Positions 37,241 to 49,179 of a DNA stretch of 64,000 nt are shown here, one piece after another. Below the pieces are notes generated by a model, which saw only the letters and a list, made by a program, of their open reading frames with translations, was not told the origin of the DNA and searched no databases. Source of the DNA: Osedax frankpressi (Eukaryota > Annelida > Polychaeta > Sabellida > Siboglinidae); assembly GCA_964035775.1 (NCBI GenBank), contig OZ038314.1, forward strand, positions 3,167,371-3,231,370, written 5' to 3'. Each line of letters begins with the position of its first letter. The stretch's first letter is position 1. Made by a program: the position numbers and the translations under genes.

Positions 37241-38269
37241 ATAGTAATTTAAGTTATAGTAATTTAAGTTTAGTTATTTAATTTATAGTTATTTAAGTTA
37301 TAGTTAATTAAGTTATCGTTAGTTAAGTTATAGTTATTTAAGTTATAGTTATTAAATTATAGTTATTTAAGTTATAGTTATTTAATTTATAGTTTTTTCA
37401 TTTATGGTTATTTAAGTTATAGTTATTTAAGTTATAGTTATTTAAGTTATAGTTATTTAAGTTATAGTTATTTAATTAATAGTTATTTAAGTTATAGTTA
37501 TTTAAGTTATAGTTATTTAAGTTATAGTTATTTAAGTTATAGTTATTTAAGTTATAGTTATTTAATTTATAGTTATTTAAGTTATAGTTATTTAAGTTAT
37601 AGTTATTTAAGTTATAGTTATTTAAGTTATAGTTATTTAAGTTATAGTTATTTAAGTTATAGTTATTTAAGTTATAGTTATTTAATTAATAGTTATTTAA
37701 GTTATAGTTATTTAAGTTATAGTTATTTAAGTTATAGTTATTTAAGTTATAGTTATTTAAGTTATAGTTATTTAATTTATAGTTATTTAATTTATAGTTA
37801 TTTAAGTTATAGTTATTTAAGTTATAGTTATTTAAGTTATAGTTATTTAATTAATAGTAATTTAAGTTATAGTAATTTAAGTTTAGTTATTTAAGTTATA
37901 GTTATTTAAGTTATAGTTATTTAAGTTATAGTTATTTAAGTTATAGTTATTTAAGTTATAGTTATTTAAGTTATAGTTATTTAAGTTATAGTTATATAAT
38001 TAATAGTTATTTAAGTTATAGTTATTTAAGTTATAGTTATTTAAGTTATAGTTATTTAAGTTATAGTTATTTAATTAATAGTTATTTAAGTTATAGTTAT
38101 TTAAGTTATAGTTATTTAAGTTATAGTTATTTAAGTTATAGTTATTTAAGTTATAGTTATTTAAGTTATAGTTATTTAATTTATAGTTATTTAATTTATA
38201 GTTATTTAAGTTATAGTTATTTAAGTTATAATTATTTAAGTTATAGTTATTTAAGTTATAGTTATTTAA
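37241..38269. repeat. Type B cassette and shortened cassette start
   Basis: A normal cassette opens with the CATTTAATTAATAG form and ends in a B six-T monomer at 37,393. The next cassette start, near 37,850, stops after the TAATTTAAGTTTAG 14-mer and goes straight back to plain monomers. It therefore lacks TTATCG, TTATTAAATTATAG and the six-T monomer. Confidence 0.75.
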
Positions 38270-39200
38270 TTAATAGTAATTTAAGTTATAGTAATTTAAG
38301 TTTAGTTATTTAATTTATAGTTATTTAAGTTATAGTTAATTAAGTTTCATTAGTTAAGTTATAGTTATTTAAGTTATAGTTATTAAATTATAGTTATTTA
38401 AGTTATAGTTATTTAATTTATAGTTTTTTCATTTATGGTTATTTAAGTTATAGTTATTTAAGTTATAGTTATTTAAGTTATAGTTATTTAATTAATAGTT
38501 ATTTAAGTTATAGTTATTTAAGTTATAGTTATTTAAGTTATAGTTATTTAATTTATAGTTATTTAAGTTATAGTTATTTAAGTTATAGTTATTTAAGTTA
38601 TAGTTATTTAAGTTATAGTTAATTAAGTTATCGTTAGTTAAGTTATAGTTATGTAAGTTATAGTTATTAAATTATAGTTATTTAAGTTATAGTTATTTAA
38701 TTTATAGTTTTTTCATTTATGGTTATTATATTATAGTTATATAAATTATAGATATTTAAGTTATAGTTATTTAAGTTATATTTATTTAAGTTATAGTTAT
38801 TTAAGTTATAGTTATTTAATTTATAGTTATTTAAGTTATAGTTATTTAAGTTATAGATATTTAATTTATAGTTATTTAATTTATAGTTATTTAAGTTATA
38901 GTTATTTAAGTTATAGTTATTTAAGTTATAGTTATTTAAGTTATAGTTATTTAATTAATAGTTATTTAAGTTATAGTTATTTAAGTTATAGTTATTTAAG
39001 TTATAGTTATTTAAGTTATAGTTATTTAAGTTATAGTTATTTAATTTATAGTTATTTAATTTATAGTTATTTAAGTTATAGTTATTTAAGTTATAGTTAT
39101 TTAAGTTATAGTTATTTAATTAATAGTAATTTAAGTTATAGTAATTTAAGTTTAGTTATTTAATTTATAGTTATTTAAGTTATAGTTAATTAAGTTATCG
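38270..39200. repeat. Partial third copy of the 33.55-34.46 kb segment
   Basis: B and A six-T monomers at 38,424 and 38,708 match 33,713 and 33,997 at an offset of 4,711 bp. The AGATATTTAAG form (34,041 and 38,752) and the TATATTTATTTAAG form follow at the same offset. Two differences mark it: the TTATCATTAG site is shortened to TTTCATTAG (C at 38,348), and an AGATATTTAATTTATAG monomer near 38,857 is present that reappears in the 58, 61 and 63 kb units. Confidence 0.8.
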
Positions 39201-39271
39201 TTAGTTGAGTTATAGTTATTTAAGTTATAGTTATTAAATTATAGTTATTTAAGTTATAGTTATTTAATTTA

Positions 39272-39820
39272 TTGTTTTTTCATGTATGGTTATTATATTA
39301 TAGTTATATAAATTATAGTTATTTAAGTTATAGTTATTTAAGTTATAGTTATTTAAGTTATAGTTATTTAAGTTATAGTTATTTAAGTTATAGTTATTTA
39401 AGTTATAGTTATTTAAGTTATAGTTATTTAAGTTATAGTTATTTAAGTTATATTTATTTAAGTTATAGTTATTTAAGTTATAGTTATATAATTAATAGTT
39501 ATTTAAGTTATAGTTATTTAAGTTATAGTTATTTAAGTTATAGTTATTTAAGTTATAGTTATTTAAGTTATAGTTATTTAATTAATAGTTATTTAAGTTA
39601 TAGTTATTTAAGTTATAGTTATTTAAGTTATAGTTATTTAAGTTATAGTTATTTAAGTTATAGTTATTCAATTTATAGTTATTTAATTTATAGTTATTTA
39701 AGTTATAGTTATTTAAGTTATAGTTATTTAAGTTATAGTTATTTAAGTTATAGTTATTTAATTTATAGTTATTTAATTAATAGTAATTTAAGTTATAGTA
39801 ATTTAAGTTTAGTTATTTAA
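39272..39820 (+). other. Stop-free stretch from TTG, not a gene
   Basis: This 549-bp stretch can be read as 182 residues, almost entirely repeats of Y-L-S-Y-S with Y-L-I-N-S variants. It is a by-product of the satellite: a 15-bp unit keeps frame, and one of three frames has no stop. An A-to-T change turns the TAG before the six-T monomer into TTG, and the 14-mer after it shifts reading into the open frame. The stretch ends in TAA just after the next 14-mer (TAATTTAAGTTTAG) shifts the frame again. There is no ATG start, promoter, signal or domain. I regard coding as very unlikely. Confidence 0.93.
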
Positions 39821-41322
39821 TTTATAGTTATTTAAGTTATAGTTAATTAAGTTATCGTTAGTTAAGTTATAGTTATTTAAGTTATAGTTATTAAATTATA
39901 GTTATTTAAGTTATAGTTATTTAATTTATAGTTTTTTCATTTATGGTTATTTAAGTTATAGTTATTTAAGTTATAGTTATTTAAGTTATAGTTATTTAAG
40001 TTATAGTTATTTAAGTTATAGTTATTTAAGTTATAGTTATTTAAGTTATAGTTATTTAAGTTATAGTTATTTAATTAATAGTTATTTAAGTTATAGTTAT
40101 TTAAGTTATAGTTATTTAAGTTATAGTTATTTAAGTTATAGTTATTTAAGTTATAGTTATTTAATTTATAGTTATTTAAGTTATAGTTATTTAAGTTATA
40201 GTTATTTAAGTTATAGTTATTTAAGTTATAGTTATTTAAGTTATAGTTATTTAAGTTATAGTTATTTAAGTTATAGTTATTTAATTAATAGTTATTTAAG
40301 TTATAGTTATTTAAGTTATAGTTATTTAAGTTATAGTTATTTAAGTTATAGTTATTTAATTAATAGTTATTTAAGTTATAGTTATTTAAGTTATAGTTAT
40401 TTAAGTTATAGTTATTTAAGTTATAGTTATTTAAGTTATAGTTATTTAATTTATAGTTATTTAATTTATAGTTATTTAAGTTATAGTTATTTAAGTTATA
40501 GTTATTTAAGCTATAGTTATTTAATTAATAGTAATTTAAGTTATAGTAATTTAAGTTTAGTTATTTAATTTATAGTTATTTAAGTTATAGTTATTAAATT
40601 ATAGTTATTTAAGTTATAGTTATTTAATTTATAGTTTTTTCATTTATGGTTATTTAAGTTATAGTTATTTAAGTTATAATTATTTAAGTTATAGTTATTT
40701 AAGTTATAGTTATTTAAGTTATAGTTATTTAAGTTATAGTTATTTAATTAATAGTTGTTTAAGTTATAGTTATTTAAGTTATAGTTATTTAAGTTATAGT
40801 TATTTAAGTTATAGTTATTTAATTTATAGTTATTTAAGTTATAGTTATTTAAGTTATAGTTATTTAAGTTATAGTTATTTAAGTTATAGTTATTTAAGTT
40901 ATAGTTATTTAAGTTATAGTTATTTAAGTTATAGTTATTTAATTAATAGTTATTTAAGTTATAGTTATTTAAGTTATAGTTATTTAAGTTATAGTTATTT
41001 AAGTTATAGTTATTTAAGTTATAGTTATTTAATTTATAGTTATTTAATTTATAGTTATTTAAGTTATAGTTATTTAAGTTATAGTTATTTAAGTTATAGT
41101 TATTTAAGTTATAGTTATTTAAGTCATAGTTATTTAAGTTATAGTTATTTAATTAATAGTAATTTAAGTTATAGTAATTTAAGTTTAGTTATTTAATTTA
41201 TAGTTATTTAAGTTATAGTTAATTAAGTTATCGTTAGTTAAGTTATCGTTAGTTAAGTTATAGTTATTTAAGTTATAGTTATTAAATTATAGTTATTTAA
41301 GTTATAGTTATTTAATTTATAG
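39821..41322. repeat. Mixed type B cassettes before the 41.3 kb unit
   Basis: B six-T monomers lie at 39,932 and 40,635. The cassette at about 40,530 lacks both TTATCG and TTAGTTAAG monomers, a 45-bp or three-monomer deletion, but keeps the rest up to its six-T monomer. The cassette near 41,150 has the TTATCG monomer doubled. Private substitutions include TTGTTTAAG near 40,756 and AAGTCATAG near 41,122. Confidence 0.78.
41220..41264. repeat. Doubled TTATCG monomer
   Basis: TTAATTAAGTTATCG is followed by TTAGTTAAGTTATCG and then TTAGTTAAGTTATAG. The TTATCG end therefore occurs twice, 15 bp apart, where every other cassette has one. The result is one extra 15-bp unit in the following type A cassette (six-T at 41,323). 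This is a clear single-monomer duplication and a good private marker for mapping. Confidence 0.95.
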
Positions 41323-41486
41323 TTTTTTCATTTATGGTTATTATATTATAGTTATATAAATTATAGTTATTTAAGTTATAGTTATTTAAGTTATAGTTAT
41401 TTAAGTTATAGTTATTTAAGTTATAGTTATTTAAGTTATAGTTATTTAAGTTATAGTTATTTAAGTTATAGTTATTTAATTAATAG

Positions 41487-41605
41487 TTATTAAATTATAT
41501 TTATTTAAGTTATAGTTATTTAATTTATAGTTATTTAATTTATAGTTATTTAATTTATAGTTATTTAATTTATAGTTATTTAATTTATAGTTATTTAATT
41601 TATAG
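41487..41605. repeat. E module, short form
   Basis: TTATTAAATTATAT leads into one consensus monomer and six TTATTTAATTTATAG copies. The opening TTATTATATAATATT part and the closing TTATTATAG 9-mer of the full E module are missing. A D module follows about 115 bp later. Confidence 0.88.
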
Positions 41606-41720
41606 TTATTTAAGTTATAGTTATTTAAGTTATAGTTATTTAAGTTATAGTTATTTAAGTTATAGTTATTAAGTTATAGTTATTTAAGTTATAGTTATTT
41701 AAGTTATAGTTATTTATGTT

Positions 41721-41844
41721 ATAATTATTTAAATTATAGTTATATAAGTTATAGTTAATTAAGTTATCGTTATTTAAGTTATAGTTATTTAAGTTATAGT
41801 TATTTAAGTTTTAGTTATATAAGTTATAGTTATTGAATTTATAG
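41721..41844. repeat. D module with TTTAAGTTTTAG variant
   Basis: Full 124-bp D module in which TTATTTAAATTTTAG reads TTATTTAAGTTTTAG. The same variant is found only in the D module at 47,290, supporting common descent of the two blocks. A TTATGTTATAATT change just before it is private. Confidence 0.9.
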
Positions 41845-43441
41845 TTATTTAATTTATAGTTATTTAAGTTATAGTTATTTAAGTTATAGTTATTTAAGTT
41901 ATAGTTATTTAAGTTATAGTTATTTAAGTTATAGTTATTTAAGTTATAGTTATTTAATTTATAGTTATTTAAGTTATAGTTATTTAAGTTATAGTTATTT
42001 AAGTTATAGTTATTTAAGTTATAGTTATTTAAGTTATAGTTATTTAAGTTATAGTTATTTAAGTTATAGTTATTTAATTAATAGTTATTTAAGTTATAGT
42101 TATTTAAGTTATAGTTATTTAAGTTATAGTTATTTAAGTTATAGTTATTTAAGTTATAGTTATTTAAGTTATAGTTATTTAATTTATAGTTATTTAAGTT
42201 ATAGTTATTTAAGTTATAGTTATTTAAGTTATAGTTATTTAAGTTATAGTTATTTAAGTTATAGTTATTTAATTAATAGTAATTTAAGTTATAGTAATTT
42301 AAGTTTAGTTATTTAATTTATAGTTATTTAAGTTATAGTTAATTAAGTTATCGTTAGCTAAGTTATAGTTATTTAAGTTATAGTTATTAAATTATAGTTA
42401 TTTAAGTTATAGTTATTTAATTTATAGTTTTTTCATTTATGGTTATTTAAGTTATAGTTATTTAAGTTATAGTTATTTAAGTTATAGTTATTTAAGTTAT
42501 AGTTATTTAAGTTATAGTTATTTAAGTTATAGTTATTTAAGTTATAGTTATTTAAGTTATAGTTATTTAAGTTATAGTTATTTAATTAATAGTTATTTAA
42601 GTTATAGTTATTTAAGTTATAGTTATTTAAGTTATAGTTATTTAAGTTATAGTTATTTAAGTTATAGTTATTTAAGTTATAGTTATTTAAGTTATAGTTA
42701 TTTAATTTATAGTTATTTAAGTTATAGTTATTTAAGTTATAGTTATTTAAGTTATAGTTATTTAAGTTATAGTTATTTAAGTTATAGTTATTTAATTAAT
42801 AGTTATTTTAGTTATAGTTATTTAAGTTATAGTTATTTAAGTTATAGTTATTTAAGTTATAGTTATTTAAGTTATAGTTATTTAATTAATAGTTATTTAA
42901 GTTATAGTTATTTAAGTTATAGTTATTTAAGTTATAGTTATTTAAGTTATAGTTATTTAAGTTATAGTTATTTAATTTATAGTTATTTAATTTATAGTTA
43001 TTTAAGTTATAGTTATTTAAGTTATAGTTATTTAAGTTATAGTTATTTAAGTTATAGTTATTTAATTAATAGTAATTTAAGTTATAGTAATTTAAGTTTA
43101 GTTATTTAATTTATAGTTATTTAAGTTATAGTTAATTAAGTTATCGTTAGTTAAGTTATAGTTATTTAAGTTATAGTTATTAAATTATAGTTATTTAAGT
43201 TATAGTTATTTAATTTATAGTTTTTTCATTTATGGTTATTTAAGTTATAGTTATTTAAGTTATAGTTATTTAAGTTATAGTTATTTAAGTTATAGTTATT
43301 TAAGTTATAGTTATTTAAGTTATAGTTATTTAAGTTATAGTTATTTAAGTTATAGTTATTTAAGTTATAGTTATTTAAGTTATAGTTATTTAAGTTATAG
43401 TTATTTAAGTTATAGTTATTTAAGTTATAGTTATTTAAGTT

Positions 43442-43565
43442 ATAATTATTTAAATTATAGTTATATAAGTTATAGTTAATTAAGTTATCGTTATTTAAGT
43501 TATAGTTATTTAAGTTATAGTTATTTAAATTTTAGTTATATAAGTTATAGTTATTGAATTTATAG
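43442..43565. repeat. D module, complete (124 bp)
   Basis: Same content as the module at 35,264. It is preceded by about 14 consensus monomers in a row from 43,236, and lies 222 bp downstream of a type B six-T monomer (43,221). The partner is at 48,472, where the run before it is four monomers shorter. Confidence 0.92.
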
Positions 43566-46500
43566 TTATTTAATTTATAGTTATTTAAGTTATAGTTATT
43601 TAAGTTATAGTTATTTAAGTTATAGTTATTTAAGTTATAGTTATTTAAGTTATAGTTATTTAAGTTATAGTTATTTAAGTTATAGTTATTTAATTAATAG
43701 TTATTTAAGTTATAGTTATTTAAGTTATAGTTATTTAAGTTATAGTTATTTAAGTTATAGTTATTTAAGTTATAGTTATTTAAGTTATAGTTATTTAAGT
43801 TATAGTTATTTAATTTATAGTTATTTAATTTATAGTTATTTAAGTTATAGTTATTTAAGTTATAGTTATTTAAGTTATAGTTATTTAAGTTATAGTTATT
43901 TAATTAATAGTAATTTAAGTTATAGTAATTTAAGTTTAGTTATTTAATTTATAGTTATTTAAGTTATAGTTAATTAAGTTATCGTTAGCTAAGTTATAGT
44001 TATTTAAGTTATAGTTATTAAATTATAGTTATTTAAGTTATAGTTATTTAATTTATAGTTTTTTCATTTATGGTTATTTAAGTTATAGTTATTTAAGTTA
44101 TAGTTATTTAATTTATAGTTTTTTCATTAATGGTTATTTAAGTTATAGTTATTTAAGTTATAGTTATTTAAGTTATAGTTATTTAAGTTATAGTTATTTA
44201 AGTTATAGTTATTTAATTAATAGTTATTTAAGTTATAGTTATTTAAGTTATAGTTATTTAAGTTATAGTTATTTAAGTTATAGTTATTTAAGTTATAGTT
44301 ATTTAAGTTATAGTTATTTAATTTATAGTTATTTAAGTTATAGTTATTTAAGTTATAGTTATTTAAGTTATAGTTATTTAAGTTATAGTTATTTAAGTTA
44401 TAGTTATTTAAGTTATAGTTATTTAAGTTATAGTTATTTAATTTATAGTTATTTAATTTATAGTTATTTAAGTTATAGTTATTTAAGTTATAGTTATTTA
44501 AGTTATAGTTATTTAAGTTATAGTTATTTAAGTTATAGTTATTTAATTAATAGTAATTTAAGTTATAGTAATTTAAGTTTAGTTATTTAATTTATAGTTA
44601 TTTAAGTTATAGTTAATTAAGTTATCGTTAGTTAAGTTATAGTTATTTAAGTTATAGTTATTAAATTATAGTTATTTAAGTTATAGTTATTTAATTTATA
44701 GTTTTTTCATTTATGGTTATTATATTATAGTTATATAAATTATAGTTATTTAAGTTATAGTTATTTAAGTTATAGTTATTTAAGTTATAGTTATTTAAGT
44801 TATAGTTATTTAAGTTATAGTTATTTAAGTTATAGTTATTTAATTAATAGTTATTTAAGTTATAGTTATTCAAGTTATAGTTATTTAAGTTATAGTTATT
44901 TAAGTTATAGTTATTTAAGTTATAGTTATTTAATTAATATTTATTTAAGTTATAGTTATTTAAGTTATAGTTATTTAAGTTATAGTTATTTAAGTTATAG
45001 TTATTTAAGTTATAGTTATTTAAGTTATAGTTATTTAATTTATAGTTATTTAATTTATAGTTATTTAAGTTATAGTTATTTAAGTTATAGTTATTTAAGT
45101 TATAGTCATTTAATTAATAGTAATTTAAGTTATAGTAATTTAAGTTTAGTTATTTAATTTATAGTTATTTAAGTTATAGTTAATTAAGTTATCGTTAGTT
45201 AAGTTATAGTTATTTAAGTTAAAGTTATTAAATTATAGTTATTTAAGTTATAGTTATTTAATTTATAGTTTTTTCATTTATGGTTATTTAAGTTATAGTT
45301 ATTTAAGTTATAGTTATTTAAGTTATAGTTATTTAATTAATAGTTATTTAAGTTATAGTTATTTAAGTTATAGTTATTTAAGTTATAGTTATTTAAGTTA
45401 TAGTTATTTAAGTTATAGTTATTTAAGTTATAGTTATTTAATTTATAGTTATTTAAGTTATAGTTATTTAAGTTATAGTTATTTAAGTTATAGTTATTTA
45501 AGTTATAGTTATTTAAGTTATAGTTATTTAAGTTATAGTTATTTAAGTTATAGTTATTTAATTAATAGTTATTTAAGTTATAGTTATTTAAGTTATAGTT
45601 ATTTAAGTTATAGTTATTTAAGTTATAGTTATTTAAGTTATAGTTATTTAATTTATAGTTATTTAATTTATAGTTATTTAAGTTATAGTTATTTAAGTTA
45701 TAGTTATTTAAGTTATAGTTATTTAATTAATAGTAATTTAAGTTATAGTTATTTAAGTTATAGTTAATTAAGTTATCGTTAGTTAAGTTATAGTTATTTA
45801 AGTTATAGTTATTAAATTATAGTTATTTAAGTTATAGTTATTTAATTTATAGTTTTTTCATTTATGGTTATTATATTATAGTTATATAAATTATAGTTAT
45901 TTAAGTTATAGTTATTTAAGTTATAGTTATTTAATTTATAGTTATTTAATTTATAGTTATTTAAGTTATAGTTATTTAAGTTATAGTTATTTAAGTTATA
46001 GTTATTTAATTAATAGTAATTTAAGTTATAGTAATTTAAGTTTAGTTATTTAATTTATAGTTATTTAAGTTATAGTTAATTAAGTTATCATTAGTTAAGT
46101 TATAGTTATTTAAGTTATAGTTATTAAATTATAGTTATTTAAGTTATAGTTATTTAATTTATAGTTTTTTCATTTATGGTTATTTAAGTTATAGTTATTT
46201 AAGTTATAGTTATTTAAATTATAGTTATTTAATTAATAGTTATTTAAGTTATAGTTATTTAAGTTATAGTTATTTAAGTTATAGTTATTTAAATTATAGT
46301 TATTTAAGTTATAGTTATTTAATTTATAGTTATTTAAGTTATAGTTATTTAAGTTATAGTTATTTAAGTTATAGTTATTTAAGTTATAGTTATTTAAGTT
46401 ATAGTTATTTAAGTTATAGTTATTTAATTAATAGTTATTTAAGTTATAGTTATTTAAGTTATAGTTATTTAAGTTATAGTTATTTAAGTTATAGTTATTT

Positions 46501-46971
46501 AAGTTATAGTTATTTAATTTATAGTTAATTAAGTTATCATTAGTTAAGTTATAGTTATTTAAGTTATAGTTATTAAATTATAGTTATTTAAGTTATAGTT
46601 ATTTAATTTATAGTTTTTTCATTTATGGTTATTATATTATAGTTATATAAATTATAGTTATTTAAGTTATAGTTATTTAAGTTATAGTTATTTAAGTTAT
46701 AGTTATTTAAGTTATAGTTATTTAAGTTATAGTTATTTAATTTATAGTTATTTAAGTTATAGTTATTTAAGTTATAGTTATTTAAGTTATAGTTATTTAA
46801 GTTATAGTTATTTAATTTATAGTTTTTTCATTTATGGTTATTATATTATAGTTATATAAATTATAGTTATTTAAGTTATAGTTATTTAAGTTATAGTTAT
46901 TTAAGTTATAGTTATTTAAGTTATAGTTATTTAAGTTATAGTTATTTAAGTTATAGTTATTTAATTAATAG

Positions 46972-47174
46972 TTATTAAATTATATTTATTTAAGTTATAG
47001 TTATTTAATTTATAGTTATTTAATTTATAGTTATTTAATTTATAGTTATTTAATTTATAGTTATTTAATTTATAGTTATTTAATTTATAGTTATTTAATT
47101 TATAGTTATTTAATTTATAGTTATTTAATTTATAGTTATTTAATTTATAGTTATTATAGTTATTTAAATTATAG
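46972..47174. repeat. E module with ten-unit core
   Basis: TTATTAAATTATAT, one consensus monomer, ten TTATTTAATTTATAG copies (47,001-47,150), then the 9-mer TTATTATAG and TTATTTAAATTATAG. The opening part of the full module is absent. Compared with its partner at 41,487 the core is four units longer and the closing 9-mer is present. Confidence 0.9.
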
Positions 47175-47289
47175 TTATTTAAGTTATAGTTATTTAAGTT
47201 ATAGTTATTTAAGTTATAGTTATTTAAGTTATAGTTATTAAGTTATAGTTATTTAAGTTATAGTTATTTAAGTTATAGTTATTTAAGTT

Positions 47290-47413
47290 ATAATTATTTA
47301 AATTATAGTTATATAAGTTATAGTTAATTAAGTTATCGTTATTTAAGTTATAGTTATTTAAGTTATAGTTATTTAAGTTTTAGTTATATAAGTTATAGTT
47401 ATTGAATTTATAG
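47290..47413. repeat. D module with TTTAAGTTTTAG variant
   Basis: Full 124-bp module carrying the same AAGTTTTAG change as the one at 41,721. It is followed by two TTTAATTTATAG monomers and then plain monomers; the TTAGCTAAG cassette that follows in the 41-42 kb copy is missing here, so the next B six-T (47,593) comes about 405 bp sooner relative to copy 1. Confidence 0.9.
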
Positions 47414-48471
47414 TTATTTAATTTATAGTTATTTAATTTATAGTTATTTAAGTTATAGTTATTTAAGTTATAGTTATTTAAGTTATAGTTATTTAAGTTA
47501 TAGTTATTTAAGTTATAGTTATTTAAGTTATAGTTATTTAAGTTATAGTTATTAAATTATAGTTATTTAAGTTATAGTTATTTAATTTATAGTTTTTTCA
47601 TTTATGGTTATTTAAGTTATAGTTATTTAAGTTATAGTTATTTAAGTTATAGTTATTTAAGTTATAGTTATTTAAGTTATAGTTATTTAAGTTATAGTTA
47701 TTTTATTAATAGTTATTTAAGTTATAGTTATTTAAGTTATAGTTATTTAAGTTATAGTTATTTAAGTTATAGTTATTTAAGTTATAGTTATTTAATTTAT
47801 AGTTATTTAAGTTATAGTTATTTAAGTTATAGTTATTTAAGTTATAGTTATTTAAGTTATAGTTATTTAAGTTATAGTTATTTAATTAATAGTTATTTAA
47901 GTTATAGTTATTTAAGTTATAGTTATTTAAGTTATAGTTATTTAAGTTATAGTTATTTAAGTTATAGTTATTTAATTAATAGTTATTTAAGTTATAGTTA
48001 TTTAAGTTATAGTTATTTAAGTTATAGTTATTTAAGTTATAGTTATTTAAGTTATAGTTATTTAATTTATAGTTATTTAATTTATAGTTATTTAAGTTAT
48101 AGTTATTTAAGTTATAGTTATTTAAGTTATAGTTATTTAAGTTATAGTTATTTAATTAATAGTAATTTAAGTTATAGTAATTTAAGTTTAGTTATTTAAT
48201 TTATAGTTATTTAAGTTATAGTTAATTAAGTTATCGTTAGTTAAGTTATAGTTATTTAAGTTATAGTTATTAAATTATAGTTATTTAAGTTATAGTTATT
48301 TAATTTATAGTTTTTTCATTTATGGTTATTTAAGTTATAGTTATTTAAGTTATAGTTATTTAAGTTATAGTTATTTAAGTTATAGTTATTTAAGTTATAG
48401 TTATTTAAGTTATAGTTATTTAAGTTATAGTTATTTAAGTTATAGTTATTTAAGTTATAGTTATTTAAGTT

Positions 48472-48595
48472 ATAATTATTTAAATTATAGTTATATAAGT
48501 TATAGTTAATTAAGTTATCGTTATTTAAGTTATAGTTATTTAAGTTATAGTTATTTAAATTTTAGTTATATAAGTTATAGTTATTGAATTTATAG
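48472..48595. repeat. D module, complete (124 bp)
   Basis: Same length and order as the modules at 35,264 and 43,442, with no private change seen. It sits 161 bp after the type B six-T monomer at 48,311, 60 bp closer than its partner. Confidence 0.92.
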
Positions 48596-49179
48596 TTATT
48601 TAATTTATAGTTATTTAAGTTATAGTTATTTAAGTTATAGTTATTTAAGTTATAGTTATTTAAGTTATAGTTATTTAAGTTATAGTTATTTAATTTATAG
48701 TTATTTAAGTTATAGTTATTTAAGTTATAGTTATTTAAGTTATAGTTATTTAAGTTATAGTTATTTAAGTTATAGTTATTTAAGTTATAGTTATTTAATT
48801 AATAGTTATTTAAGTTATAGTTATTTAAGTTATAGTTATTTAAGTTATAGTTATTTAAGTTATAGTTATTTAAGTTATAGTTATTTAAGTTATAGTTATT
48901 TAAGTTATAGTTATTTAATTTATAGTTATTTAATTTATAGTTATTTAAGTTATAGTTATTTAAGTTATAGTTATTTAAGTTATAGTTATTTAAGTTATAG
49001 TTATTTAAGTTATAGTTATTTAATTAATAGTAATTTAAGTTATAGTAATTTAAGTTTAGTTATTTAATTTATAGTTATTTAAGTTATAGTTAATTAAGTT
49101 ATCGTTAGCTAAGTTATAGTTATTTAAGTTATAGTTATTAAATTATAGTTATTTAAGTTATAGTTATTTAATTTATAGT

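Larger units (their letters stand above)
41323..46822. repeat. About 5.5 kb block, copy 1 (E and D modules, then A/B cassettes)
   Basis: The order is A cassette (41,323), E module (41,487), D module (41,721), B (42,428, 43,221), second D (43,442), two B six-T monomers 60 bp apart (44,059, 44,119), A (44,702), B (45,269), A (45,853), B (46,165), A (46,614). The order recurs from 46,823 with changing offsets: 5,500 at the A cassette, 5,569 at the first D, about 5,090-5,030 at the second D, 5,120 at 44,059, and 7,227-7,287 after 44,119. Shared marks are TTAGCTAAG (43,988 and 49,108) and CATTAATGG (44,119 and 51,346). Confidence 0.82.

Noticed and set aside
39272-39820. A possible 182-residue repetitive protein
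   Set aside because: It starts at TTG, consists of satellite monomers only, is bounded by frame shifts from 14-mers, and has no features of a gene. Equivalent stop-free stretches occur throughout the array.
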